39,327 bases of DNA from an uncultured Eubacteriales bacterium (GTDB lineage Bacteria > Bacillota > Clostridia > Oscillospirales > Oscillospiraceae): the NCBI GenBank assembly GCA_900319635.1, contig ONPF01000028.1, positions 1-39,327 of the forward strand, written 5' to 3'. Position numbers and translations under genes: made by a program. Position 1 is the stretch's first letter; every line of letters begins with the position of its first letter. Positions 17,914 through 25,648 of this stretch are shown here, piece by piece. The notes below the pieces were generated by a model. That model did no database searches. It saw only the letters and a program-made list of their open reading frames with translations, and was not told the origin of the DNA.

Positions 17914-19395
17914 ATGCACCGCATCGGCTTTGACAACGCGAAATATGTAAAGCTCCAGTCCCAGAACATCCGGGACCGGATCTCCCAGTTCGGCAAGCTC
18001 TATCTGGAATTCGGCGGCAAGCTCTTCGACGACTACCACGCCTCCCGCGTCCTCCCCGGCTTCGAGCCGGACAGCAAGGTGAAGATGCTGCTGGAGATGA
18101 AGGACGAGGCGGAGATCGTCATCGCCATCTCGGCGGACGATATCGAGCGCTCCAAGCGCCGGGGCGACCTGGGCATCACCTATGACGAGGACACCCTGCG
18201 CCTCATCGACGCTTTCCGGGGCATCGGCCTCATGATCGGCAGCGTCGTGCTGACCCACTACCGGGGCCAGCCCATTGCGGACAAGTTCTGTAAGCGCCTG
18301 GAGGCCCTGGGCATCCGCACCTACAAGCACTACATCATCCCCGATTATCCCTCCAACGTCCCCCTCATCGTCTCGGACGAGGGCTTCGGCAAGAACGATT
18401 ACATCGAGACCAGCCGCCGCCTGGTGGTGGTCACCGCTCCCGGCCCGGGCAGCGGCAAGATGGCCACCTGCCTCAGCCAGCTCTACCACGAGCACAAGCG
18501 GGGCGTGAGCGCCGGCTACGCCAAGTTCGAGACCTTCCCCATCTGGAACCTGCCCCTCAAGCACCCGGTGAACCTGGCCTACGAGGCCGCCACCGCGGAT
18601 CTGGACGACGTGAACATGATCGACCCCTTCCACCTGGAGGCCTACGGGGTCACCACCGTGAACTACAACCGGGACGTGGAGATTTTCCCCGTGCTGGAGG
18701 CCATTTTCAAGAGCATCTACGGCGAGAGCCCCTACAAGAGCCCCACGGACATGGGCGTCAACATGGCGGGCTACTGCATTTTTGACGACGACGCCTGCCG
18801 GGAGGCCTCCAAGCAGGAGATCATCCGCCGCTGGTACGCCGCCGCCGTCTCCGCCCGCCAGGGGCTCAGCGACCCGGCGGAGGTACGGAAGATCGAGCTC
18901 ATCATGAACTCTCTGGACGCCTCCGCCGCCGACCGCCCCGTGGTGGCCGCCGCCCTGCAGCGGGCCGAGGAGACCGGCGGCCCCGCCATGGCCATTGAGC
19001 TCCCTGACGGCAGCATCGTCACCGGCAAGACCAGCCCCCTGCTGGGCGCCGCCTCCGCCTGCCTCATGAACGCGCTGAAAAAGCTGGCCGGCATCGACAA
19101 GAAGCTGCGGCTCATCAGCCCCAGCATCGTTCAGCCCATCCAGCACCTGAAGGTGGAGCACCTGGGCAACCACAACCCCCGCCTGCACACCGACGAGCTG
19201 CTGATCGCCCTGTCCGTCTGCGCGGTCACAAACCCCATGGCGGGCTACGCCATCGACCAGCTGGACAAGCTGCGGGGCTGCGAGGCCCACTCCAGCGTGA
19301 TCCTCTCCCGGGTGGACGAGGAGCTCTTCAAGAAGATCGGCGTCAACATCACCTTTGAGCCCCGCTACCAGGCCAAGAAGCTGTACCACAAGTGA
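17914..19395 (+). CDS. DUF1846 family protein
   Basis: The 493-aa product is full length for DUF1846 and opens MHRIGFDNAKYVKLQSQNI. Characteristic blocks are FGGKLFDDYHASRVLPGF, ADDIERSKRRGDLGITYDED, the glycine-rich TAPGPGSGKMATCLSQLYHE, ETFPIWNLPLKHPVNLAYEA and LHTDELLIALS. The family is widespread in Firmicutes and has no firmly assigned reaction; the PGPGSGK loop looks nucleotide-binding, which is inference. SD GGGAGG lies upstream of the ATG. It is a single-gene unit; its TGA stop is followed after one base by a heptamer array. Confidence 0.92.
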   Translation: MHRIGFDNAKYVKLQSQNIRDRISQFGKLYLEFGGKLFDDYHASRVLPGFEPDSKVKMLLEMKDEAEIVIAISADDIERSKRRGDLGITYDEDTLRLIDAFRGIGLMIGSVVLTHYRGQPIADKFCKRLEALGIRTYKHYIIPDYPSNVPLIVSDEGFGKNDYIETSRRLVVVTAPGPGSGKMATCLSQLYHEHKRGVSAGYAKFETFPIWNLPLKHPVNLAYEAATADLDDVNMIDPFHLEAYGVTTVNYNRDVEIFPVLEAIFKSIYGESPYKSPTDMGVNMAGYCIFDDDACREASKQEIIRRWYAAAVSARQGLSDPAEVRKIELIMNSLDASAADRPVVAAALQRAEETGGPAMAIELPDGSIVTGKTSPLLGAASACLMNALKKLAGIDKKLRLISPSIVQPIQHLKVEHLGNHNPRLHTDELLIALSVCAVTNPMAGYAIDQLDKLRGCEAHSSVILSRVDEELFKKIGVNITFEPRYQAKKLYHK

Positions 19396-19396
19396 G

Positions 19397-19576
19397 TTTT
19401 GAGTTTTCAGAATTCAGTTTTCAGAAGAAAAAACGGATTGCCACGCCAGTGTGAGCACTGGCTCGCAATGACAGCGAAGCGATAGGCTAACGCCATCCTT
19501 GTCATTGCGAACCAGTGACCGATGTCACTGGTGTGGCAATCCGCATTTCTAAACACTGAACTCTGAACACTGAAAA
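19397..19576. repeat. paired heptamer arrays flanking a nested inverted repeat
   Basis: This gap between two convergent genes is symmetric. On the left are TTTTGAG, TTTTCAG, AATTCAG, TTTTCAG (19397-19424). On the right, read on the minus strand, are TTTTCAG, TGTTCAG, AGTTCAG, TGTTTAG (19549-19576). Between them is a ~110-bp inverted repeat with 11-bp perfect ends CGGATTGCCAC/GTGGCAATCCG (19434-19444 and 19533-19543) and an inner GCAATGAC/GTCATTGC pair. It has no coding content and resembles a non-autonomous repeat family. Confidence 0.85.
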
Positions 19577-20404
19577 CTATTTCTTCAGCTCTCCCGGGCT
19601 GATGCCGAAGCATTCCTTGAAGGCCCGGTGGAAGGCGGAGTAGTCCCCGAAGCCGCTGTCCGCCGCGGCCTTGACGGCGGGCACCCCCTCCCGGATGAGC
19701 CGCGCCGCCGAGAGAAGCCGCCGCTGCCGCACATAGGCGTGGACGGTGCTGCCGGTCTGGGCCTTGAAAAGCCGCATGAAGTGATAGCGGCTGAGATAGA
19801 CCTGCTCGGAGAGCTGCTCCACCGTCAGCTCCTCCTCCAGATGCTCGTTGATATAGGAGAGCACCTGTCGGATCTTGGGGTCGGCCTGTTCGCTGCGCTC
19901 CGGCGCGGCGGGAGCCATGCGGCCCACCTGGATCAGGATCTGCATCATCAGCGTGTCCCGCATGGCCTCCGAGCCGAAGCGGCTGTCCTCCCGCGCCCGC
20001 TCAAAGGCCCGCAGGGTCTCCCCCAGCTCCGCCCGCTGCTCCCCGTCGGGCACCAGCAGATAGCGGCGGCTGCGGTCGGCGCTCTCAAAGCAGTCCATCA
20101 GTCGGGCCTGGGGCAGCGCCCGGTCGAAATACTGCCGATCCAGGTAGACGATGATGCGCTCGTAGGGCTCGGAGCGGTCAATGAGCGCCTTGTGGATGGC
20201 GTGGTGCTTCACCAGCAGCAGATCCCAGGGGCGCAGCAGGTAGCTCTGATCCTCCACCAGGTAGTTGACCCTCCCGGAGAGCAGCAGCACCAGCTTGTCA
20301 AAATCGTGAAAGTGAAAGTCCCGCTCTTGCCCCGCGGTGTCCCGCAGGTGAAAGTAGCGGTAATTCTCGTGCAGATATCCCTCCCGGGTGTAACTTCCGG
20401 CCAT
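19577..20404 (-). CDS. AraC family transcriptional regulator
   Basis: The 275-aa protein has an N-terminal cupin-like sensing half (HFHDFDKLVLLLSGRVNYLV, LLRPWDLLLVKHHAIHKALI) and a C-terminal AraC DNA-binding domain with two helix-turn-helix units (ELTVEQLSEQVYLSRYHFMR and VKAAADSGFGDYSAFHRAFK), ending FGISPGELKK. The HDFDK/GRVNYLV pattern is that of small-ligand sensors. ATG 20404 is chosen: AAGGAGG lies 9 nt upstream, whereas the ATG at 20413 directly abuts it. It is divergent from the symporter-dapF operon and may regulate it; no ligand can be named. Confidence 0.9.
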   Translation of the reverse strand: MAGSYTREGYLHENYRYFHLRDTAGQERDFHFHDFDKLVLLLSGRVNYLVEDQSYLLRPWDLLLVKHHAIHKALIDRSEPYERIIVYLDRQYFDRALPQARLMDCFESADRSRRYLLVPDGEQRAELGETLRAFERAREDSRFGSEAMRDTLMMQILIQVGRMAPAAPERSEQADPKIRQVLSYINEHLEEELTVEQLSEQVYLSRYHFMRLFKAQTGSTVHAYVRQRRLLSAARLIREGVPAVKAAADSGFGDYSAFHRAFKECFGISPGELKK

Positions 20405-20457
20405 GTTGCTCATCCTCCTTCACGGGCCGCCGGGGGCGTCGGCCCCTACAGGATTGA

Positions 20458-20527
20458 ATTTTACCGCACTTTTTGCAATGTTTCAAGCATAAATCGCCAT
20501 TTACTGTGTAATCTGTTTTTGTATAAT
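20458..20527. promoter_or_regulatory. divergent promoters: araC-type gene and symporter
   Basis: Minus: TTGAAA (20486-20481), 17 bp, TAAAAT (20463-20458), for the regulator. Plus: TTTACT (20500-20505), 16 bp, TATAAT (20522-20527), for the symporter. The two are close enough for one bound regulator to affect both. A GTAGGGGC-type palindrome (20424-20449) lies in the regulator leader. Confidence 0.7.
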
Positions 20528-20561
20528 ATGGCTTGGAAACAAAAACAAGGAGGCATTTTCC

Positions 20562-22109
20562 ATGGGCAAGTTTTTGAAAAACAACTGGTTCCTGTTTACC
20601 ATGATCCTGGGCATCCTGCTGGGCTGCCTGACCGGCTACCTCTCCCCCGCCACCTCGCTGAACCTCAGCGACACGGATGCAAACGATCTGGGCATTGAGA
20701 TCACCATCAAGAGCGACGGCAGCTATTCCATCACCCAGAACGTCGCCAGCGACAAGGCCGGCACGGAGGTCAAAGGCTTCCAGTCCGGCGAATGGGAAAA
20801 GGCCTCCGATACGGAGATCATCCTCCACCCCGAGGACGGCGAGGACGTCACCGTCACCCTGGCCGACGGCAAGTGGAGCTGCGAGATCGCCGATCCCGAA
20901 AGCGAGACGGTTTATCATCCCGTCTCCGGCAGCGCCGCACTCCCCGGCTCCGGCGCCAAGGTGCTGAGCCCCCTGGGCACGCTGTTCATTAACATGATGT
21001 TCTGCGTGGTGGTGCCGATGGTGTTCTTCTCCATCTCCTCCGCCATCGCCAACATGAAGAGCGGCAAGCGCGCCGGCAAGCTCATGGGCACCACGGTGAT
21101 CACCTTCATCTGCACCACCGTTATCGCCTCCGTGATCATGTATGTGGTCGTGCTGCTGACCAGGGGCGTTTACACCGGAAAGGCGCTGTACGCCGCCGAG
21201 TCCGGCACCAAGATGGGCGTGGGCGATCTGATCGTGGGCTTCTTCACCAAGCCCGACTTCACCGATCTCTGGAGCCGCCGCTCCATCCTGCAGCTCATCA
21301 TCGCGGGCATCTTCTTCGGCTTCGGCGTGCAGATGTGCGGTGGGCCCAAGACCAAGATCGCTCCCATGCTGGAGGAGATCACCAACGCCCTGATGAAGGT
21401 CATCAAGCTCATCACCTACTACGCCCCCATCGGCTTCTTCGGCTTCTTTGCCGACCTGGTCGCCACCCACGGCGCCGACTTCATGGGGCAGTACGGCAAG
21501 GCCGTTCTGATCTACTACATCGTGGCCTTCGCTTACATGTTCCTGATCTTCCCGCTCTACGCCCGCTTCGGCGGCGGCAAGGGCGCCGTCAAGGTCATGT
21601 TCCGGCACCTGTTCCGCCCGGCGGCAGTGGCCTTCGGCACCTGCTCCAGCGTGGCCACCATCCCCACCAACATGGAGGTCTCCGAGGACACCGGTATCTC
21701 CAAGGACGTCACCGACATCGTGCTGCCCATGGGCGCCACCATGAACATGGACGGCTCCGGCATGAGCGCCATCATCAAGGTCGCCTTCCTCTTCCCCGTG
21801 TTCGGCATGAGCTTCGGCACCGGCGACGCGCTGCTGGCCATCGTGGTAGCTACCCTCTCCTCTGTCGCCATGTCCGGCATCCCCGGCGGCGGCGGCACCG
21901 GCGAGCTGGTGCTCTGCTCTCTGTTCTTCCCGCCCGAGTTTATGCCCATCGCCTTCCCCATGGCTCTGGCCATCGGCGATCTGGTGGATCCCCCTGCCAC
22001 CATGGTCAACGCCACCGGCGACTATGTGGCCTCCTTCATCGTCTCCCGCTTCAACGACGGCAAGGATTGGCTGCAGAAGAAGCTGCGCGCTGACGCGAAA
22101 AAGCAGTAA
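20562..22109 (+). CDS. dicarboxylate/amino acid:cation symporter with large extracellular insertion
   Basis: This is an SDF/DAACS-family carrier (glutamate, aspartate, serine or cystine type). Motifs include FGTCSSVATIPTN (hairpin serine-rich loop), GATMNMDGSGMSA, GIPGGGGTGE and AIGDLVDPPATMVNATGD. The 515-aa product is ~90 residues longer than usual: between the first helix and the next (residues ~30-125) lies a polar, acidic, probably beta-rich segment (ITIKSDGSYSITQ, HPEDGEDVTVTLADGKW). AAGGAGG lies upstream of the ATG. The stop overlaps the dapF start (TAATG), so substrate and DapF activity may be linked. Substrate is not determined by sequence. Confidence 0.9.
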   Translation: MGKFLKNNWFLFTMILGILLGCLTGYLSPATSLNLSDTDANDLGIEITIKSDGSYSITQNVASDKAGTEVKGFQSGEWEKASDTEIILHPEDGEDVTVTLADGKWSCEIADPESETVYHPVSGSAALPGSGAKVLSPLGTLFINMMFCVVVPMVFFSISSAIANMKSGKRAGKLMGTTVITFICTTVIASVIMYVVVLLTRGVYTGKALYAAESGTKMGVGDLIVGFFTKPDFTDLWSRRSILQLIIAGIFFGFGVQMCGGPKTKIAPMLEEITNALMKVIKLITYYAPIGFFGFFADLVATHGADFMGQYGKAVLIYYIVAFAYMFLIFPLYARFGGGKGAVKVMFRHLFRPAAVAFGTCSSVATIPTNMEVSEDTGISKDVTDIVLPMGATMNMDGSGMSAIIKVAFLFPVFGMSFGTGDALLAIVVATLSSVAMSGIPGGGGTGELVLCSLFFPPEFMPIAFPMALAIGDLVDPPATMVNATGDYVASFIVSRFNDGKDWLQKKLRADAKKQ

Positions 22110-22945
22110 TGCGCTATACCAAAATGCACGGCGCAGGCAACTCCTTCCTCATTTTAGAGTGCCTGCGCGGGGAACAGAAGGGCGAAGATCTCCGCGATCT
22201 CGCCCTTCGCCTCTGCTCCCCCCACTCCGGCCCCGGAGCCGACGGCATGATCGTGATCCTGCCCGCTTCGGAGGATGCGGACTTTGCCATGCTCTTTTAT
22301 AATTCCGACGGCTCCGTGGGCGAGATGTGCGGCAACGGCGCCCGGTGCGTGGCCCGCTACGCGGTAGAGCACGGGCTCTCCCCCGACCCGGAGAACATCC
22401 GCTTTCGGGCGACAGCGGGGATGATCACCGCCCGGCGGATCGACCAGACGCGCTATGAGGTCCGCCTGCCCGACCCCTCGGTGATGGATCTGCTGCGCAG
22501 CACCGGGGAGGGCTTCTGCTCCTATGTGGAGCTGGGCGACCCGGGACTGCCCCACGCGGTGGTGGAGGTGCCCTCCTCCGCCTTTGAGGATCTGGACGCC
22601 CTGCGCCGCCGCGGCCGCGCCCTGCGGCATAACCCGGTCTTCCCCAAGGGCGCCAACGTGAGCTTCGTGTGCCTCACCGGGGAGAAGAGCGTCCGCGCCG
22701 TCACCTTCGAGCGGGGCGTGGAGGACTTCACCCTGGCCTGCGGCACCGGCTGCGGCGCCATCGCCGCGAGCCTGATCCTCCGGGGACGCATCCCCGGCGA
22801 CCGGGCGGAGATCCACATGCCCGGGGGCGTGCTCTCCGTGCGCCTGACCCGGGAGGGCGGCAGCGTCCGGGATCTGCTGCTCACCGGCCCCACCGCCCTG
22901 GTGGAGGAGGGCGAGCTTCCCCCTCCCCCGGCGCTTACAGCATAA
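22109..22945 (+). CDS. dapF: diaminopimelate epimerase
   Basis: DapF converts LL- to meso-diaminopimelate for peptidoglycan and lysine. The 278-aa product opens MRYTKMHGAGNSFLIL; the two catalytic cysteines are in MCGNGARC and ACGTGCGA, and FYNSDGSVGEMCGNG plus VTFERGVEDFTLACGTG are diagnostic. It overlaps the symporter stop by one base. Coupling to an amino-acid carrier is unusual, so an alternative racemase role or DAP-precursor uptake is possible. The stop codon overlaps a 23-bp perfect inverted repeat. The C-terminus ends in a Pro-rich stretch. Confidence 0.94.
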   Translation: MRYTKMHGAGNSFLILECLRGEQKGEDLRDLALRLCSPHSGPGADGMIVILPASEDADFAMLFYNSDGSVGEMCGNGARCVARYAVEHGLSPDPENIRFRATAGMITARRIDQTRYEVRLPDPSVMDLLRSTGEGFCSYVELGDPGLPHAVVEVPSSAFEDLDALRRRGRALRHNPVFPKGANVSFVCLTGEKSVRAVTFERGVEDFTLACGTGCGAIAASLILRGRIPGDRAEIHMPGGVLSVRLTREGGSVRDLLLTGPTALVEEGELPPPPALTA

Positions 22946-22993
22946 CAACGATTAAGAATCCACCGGCTTCGCCGGTGGATTCTTAATCGTTGT
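22945..22993. repeat. perfect 23-bp inverted repeat at the dapF stop
   Basis: ACAACGATTAAG...CACCGGC and its exact complement are separated only by TTC; the left arm begins on the last base of the TAA stop. It makes a long hairpin with no T-tract, so it is likely an mRNA 3'-end structure or repeat unit. Confidence 0.9.
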
Positions 22994-22996
22994 CAG

Positions 22997-23259
22997 TTTT
23001 GAGTTTGGAGTTTTGTGAGAGCTCTCACTCTTGCTTCCCTCTGTCGTCATTGCGGGCAGTGCTGCCTTGCCTCCCCTGGAAGGGGAGGTGTCGCCGGCGC
23101 TTGCGCCGGTGACGGAGGGGTTTGGTGCGGCGATCCGCATCCCTCGTCTCCGTAGGGGCGGGTATCACCCGCCCGTTTGTCCGTCCTGCGTCCATGTCCG
23201 CGGACGACCGATGGTCGTCCCTACAGTGCGGGCGACAGCGCCGCGGGGCTGTGCTTCTT
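22997..23259. repeat. dapF-downstream repeat nest
   Basis: This non-coding stretch holds a short, degenerate heptamer run (TTTTGAG, TTTGGAG, TTTTGTG; 22997-23017), a CCTCCCCT/AGGGGAGG hairpin (~23070-23090), a GGCGC/GCGCC hairpin, and two GTAGGG-type palindromes (23152-23174, 23200-23224). No ORF with codon support was seen. Confidence 0.75.
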
Positions 23260-23385
23260 ATACTAACACCTAATAGAAATCTTTGATTCTTTCCGGTCAG
23301 AATTGCGCCATGCTTCGTTGCTTCCCTTGACCATATATCTCCATTATGCTCTGTCTTTCTAAAGCTTTCTATTAGGTATTAGTAT
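23260..23385. mobile_element. 126-bp MITE-like element
   Basis: Terminal inverted repeats of 20 bp (ATACTAACACCTAATAGAAA at 23260-23279; complement at 23366-23385, 19 of 20 matching) flank an AT-richer 86-bp core with no ORF. The core composition differs from the GC-rich surroundings. The right end abuts the TAA stop of the neighbouring minus-strand gene. No matching transposase is in the window. Confidence 0.7.
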
Positions 23386-23960
23386 TAGGCCTGCTTCAGC
23401 CAATCCCGCACCCGCTGGCGCAGAGTCTCCGGGTCGCCGGAGAGCAGCGCGTCAAGCGCGGGGCGCTCATTCGCTTCGGCGGAAGCGGCGTACCCCTGCA
23501 GATAGTTCCGCAGCCCCTCCTCGGTGCTGAAGCGCAGGGCGTAGTCCAGCGCCTCCGGAAGGGTCTTCTTCGGCTCCGGCTCGGGCTTGGCCACAGGCTT
23601 CACGGGCTTGGGCGCCGGCTTTTCCGGCTTCGGGTCGGGATTCTCGGGCTTGGGGGCGATCCGCTCCAGCAGAAGGCGGATCTCCTTGAGCTCCTCCGTC
23701 TTCATACGGTTCACATTGGATTCCACATTATCGAGTCTGTTCCGGATGCTCTCCTGTCTCTCCAGCACCTCGCCCAGGCCGTAGAGCGGAAACGCTGTGA
23801 TGCAGGCCGAGAGCGGCAGCGCCACCCAGATCTCCAGGTAGTTCAGGAAGCTCGCCCTGGTTCTCAGCAGCAGGAAGGTCAAAATAACGACCAGTGCCAG
23901 CTCCAGAACCAGCACGATCACAGCCAGATTTTTCAGCTTGCGCGGCAAATTCTCAAACAT
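23385..23960 (-). CDS. two-helix membrane protein with Pro/Lys/Glu linker, function unknown
   Basis: The 191-aa protein has two N-terminal membrane helices (~12-32 and ~42-62), then a coiled-coil segment (ERQESIRNRLDNVESNVNRM, EELKEIRLLLERI), a low-complexity Pro/Lys/Glu linker (~101-130, repeated KPE/PKP units) and a small helical C-terminal domain (LPEALDYALRFSTEEGLRNY). The SD GGGGAGG lies 8 nt before the ATG. It is a single gene with its own promoter (24002-24030). I do not recognise the family; the linker suggests a membrane-anchored domain held away from the bilayer. Confidence 0.7.
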   Translation of the reverse strand: MFENLPRKLKNLAVIVLVLELALVVILTFLLLRTRASFLNYLEIWVALPLSACITAFPLYGLGEVLERQESIRNRLDNVESNVNRMKTEELKEIRLLLERIAPKPENPDPKPEKPAPKPVKPVAKPEPEPKKTLPEALDYALRFSTEEGLRNYLQGYAASAEANERPALDALLSGDPETLRQRVRDWLKQA

Positions 23961-24001
23961 TGCAGATCCTCCCCTGATTTGTTCTTTCTATGCTGATGGT
24001 T

Positions 24002-24030
24002 ACTATACCACACATTGCCATGGTTTGCAA
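24002..24030 (-). promoter_or_regulatory. promoter of the 23385-23960 gene
   Basis: Minus-strand TTGCAA (24030-24025), 17 bp, TATAGT (24007-24002), about 42 bp before the start codon. Confidence 0.68.
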
Positions 24031-24099
24031 ATGTTACGCGGCCGGGCGCCCTTCCGCCCCCGCACGCTCTGGGGCGGCGGGAAGGCGATTTGACAGAAC

Positions 24100-24185
24100 G
24101 GGGCGTCGAGGACGCCGCCCCCTACGGATTCACGCTTCACTCCGCATCCCACGTCTCCTGAACTCTGAACTCTGAACCCTGAACT
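24100..24185. repeat. palindrome and four-unit heptamer array downstream of mnmA
   Basis: A GGGGCGTCG/GACGCC..CCCTAC palindrome (24100-24125) precedes, on the minus strand, AGTTCAG, GGTTCAG, AGTTCAG, AGTTCAG (24185-24158). The array starts 9 nt after the mnmA stop. Confidence 0.82.
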
Positions 24186-24194
24186 CTTTCCCCT

Positions 24195-25193
24195 TCACTC
24201 TTCCGTAATAAAGCCGCCGCCTAAAAGCCGGTCGCCGGCGTAGAGGACGGCGCTCTGCCCCGGGGCGGGGGCGCGCACCGGCGTGTCGCAGACGATGCGC
24301 ACACGCTCCCCCTCCGCGGTGACGGTACAGGCCGGCTCCTCCCACTTGGTGTGCCGCACCCGGACGCTGGCCCGGATGGGCTCGGTGGGCGGCTCGATGA
24401 GCCAGCTGAAATCCCGGGCGCAAAGCTCCGTCTTGAAAAGCTCCTCCCAGAGGGCCAGCTCCACCGTGTTCGCCGCCGCGTCGATGCGGGAGACGTAGAG
24501 CTTCCGCCCCTCCCAGAGTCCCGGCCGGCGCTGCCCCACCGTCCAGCGGAAGATGCCCTCGTGCCGGCCGATGACCTGGCCGTGGAACAGAAAGTCCCCC
24601 GCCCCGGGCAGCGCCGCCCGCTCCGAGAGCCAGCGGATATAGTTCTTGTCCGGGATGAAGCAGATCTCCATACTGTCGGGCTTTTGGGCGGGGGGCAGCG
24701 CCCACTCCGCCGCCAGGGCGCGGGTTTGGGCCTTCTCATAGCCCCCCAGGGGCAGGATCAGCCGGGCGGCCTGCTCCCGCGTCAGTCGGCAGAGCATATA
24801 GCTCTGGTCGTTGGAGGGCCGCCCCTTGTAGAGCGCGCCGCCCTCTGCCCGGGCATAGTGGCCGGTGGCCACCTTTTCCGCCCCCAGCTCGTCGGCCAGG
24901 GAGAGCAGATTTTTGAATTTCATGCCGGGGTTGCAGAGGATGCAGGGGTTTGGCGTCTCCCCCCGGAGATAGCAGTCGGCAAAGGGGCGGCAGACCTTCT
25001 CCTCCAGCTCCGCCTTCACATCCAGCACGGTAAGGGGGACCCCCATCCGCGCGGCGGAGGCCTCCGCCTCCTGCCGGGCGGCGGCGCCGGCGTTATCCAG
25101 GTAGAGGCCCTGCACCTCATAGCCCGCCCGCTGCAGCAGCACGGCGGACACAGCGGAGTCCACCCCGCCGGAAAAACCTAGTACGACTTTCAT
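24195..25193 (-). CDS. mnmA: tRNA-specific 2-thiouridylase MnmA (short form)
   Basis: MnmA thiolates U34 of tRNA Lys, Glu and Gln. The 332-aa product has the PP-loop GFSGGVDSA (6-14), the catalytic NPCILCNPGMKFKNLL (Cys87 is the expected nucleophile), ATGHYAR, DQSYMLCRL and the second cysteine in SMEICFIPD (Cys178; relatives usually have QDICF). It is ~30 residues shorter than most. The ATG at 25193 starts MKVVLGFSGG; the upstream open frame is repeat DNA. It follows mnmG on the same strand across a 448-bp repeat nest. Both enzymes act on the same wobble uridine. Confidence 0.92.
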   Translation of the reverse strand: MKVVLGFSGGVDSAVSAVLLQRAGYEVQGLYLDNAGAAARQEAEASAARMGVPLTVLDVKAELEEKVCRPFADCYLRGETPNPCILCNPGMKFKNLLSLADELGAEKVATGHYARAEGGALYKGRPSNDQSYMLCRLTREQAARLILPLGGYEKAQTRALAAEWALPPAQKPDSMEICFIPDKNYIRWLSERAALPGAGDFLFHGQVIGRHEGIFRWTVGQRRPGLWEGRKLYVSRIDAAANTVELALWEELFKTELCARDFSWLIEPPTEPIRASVRVRHTKWEEPACTVTAEGERVRIVCDTPVRAPAPGQSAVLYAGDRLLGGGFITEE

Positions 25194-25648
25194 GTTTTCG
25201 CTCTTCACCTGCCTTAAGCGGGAATTGTCCTTCCCCCAGCGGGGGAATTGCGGCCTCGCGCTGCCGGCGGCAGACGAAGCGAGGACGCAATTTCCACAGC
25301 GGTCGAAAAACCGGAGGAATTGCGAAGCCCGAACGGTTTTTCGGGCACCGCAAGGTAGACAGGTGGCAGCCGCCGTCTCGCGCAAGGCGGCTGGCGGATG
25401 AGGGAGAGGGTTTTGTTCACCTGTCACGTTGGTTCAAGGTTCTCCCTCATCACCCCCCAGTGTGCGCACTGGGGGGGAGCTTCCCCCGCTGGGGGAAGCA
25501 CAGGCGCCGACCAATGGTCGGCCCCCAGCGAAGCCTTTTCCCTCGTCGCGGGCCGCCGAGGGCGTCGGCCCCTACGGATCCTCTTTTCACTCGTTTCGGG
25601 CCGTCGAGGACGCCGGCCCCTACAAAGCCTCTGTTCACTGTTCACTGT
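25194..25648. repeat. palindrome nest between mnmG and mnmA
   Basis: No gene is supported here. It contains CTTCCCCC/GGGGGAA hairpins (~25230, ~25484), a CCCCCAGTGTGCGCACTGGGGG palindrome (~25457-25480) with its core shared at ~37064, an AATTGCG...CGCAATT arm pair (~25243-25294), three GTAGGG/CCCTAC-type palindromes (25504-25526, 25550-25575, 25598-25623) and a TGTTCAC heptamer run (25631-25648) that contains the mnmG stop codon. Confidence 0.78.
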
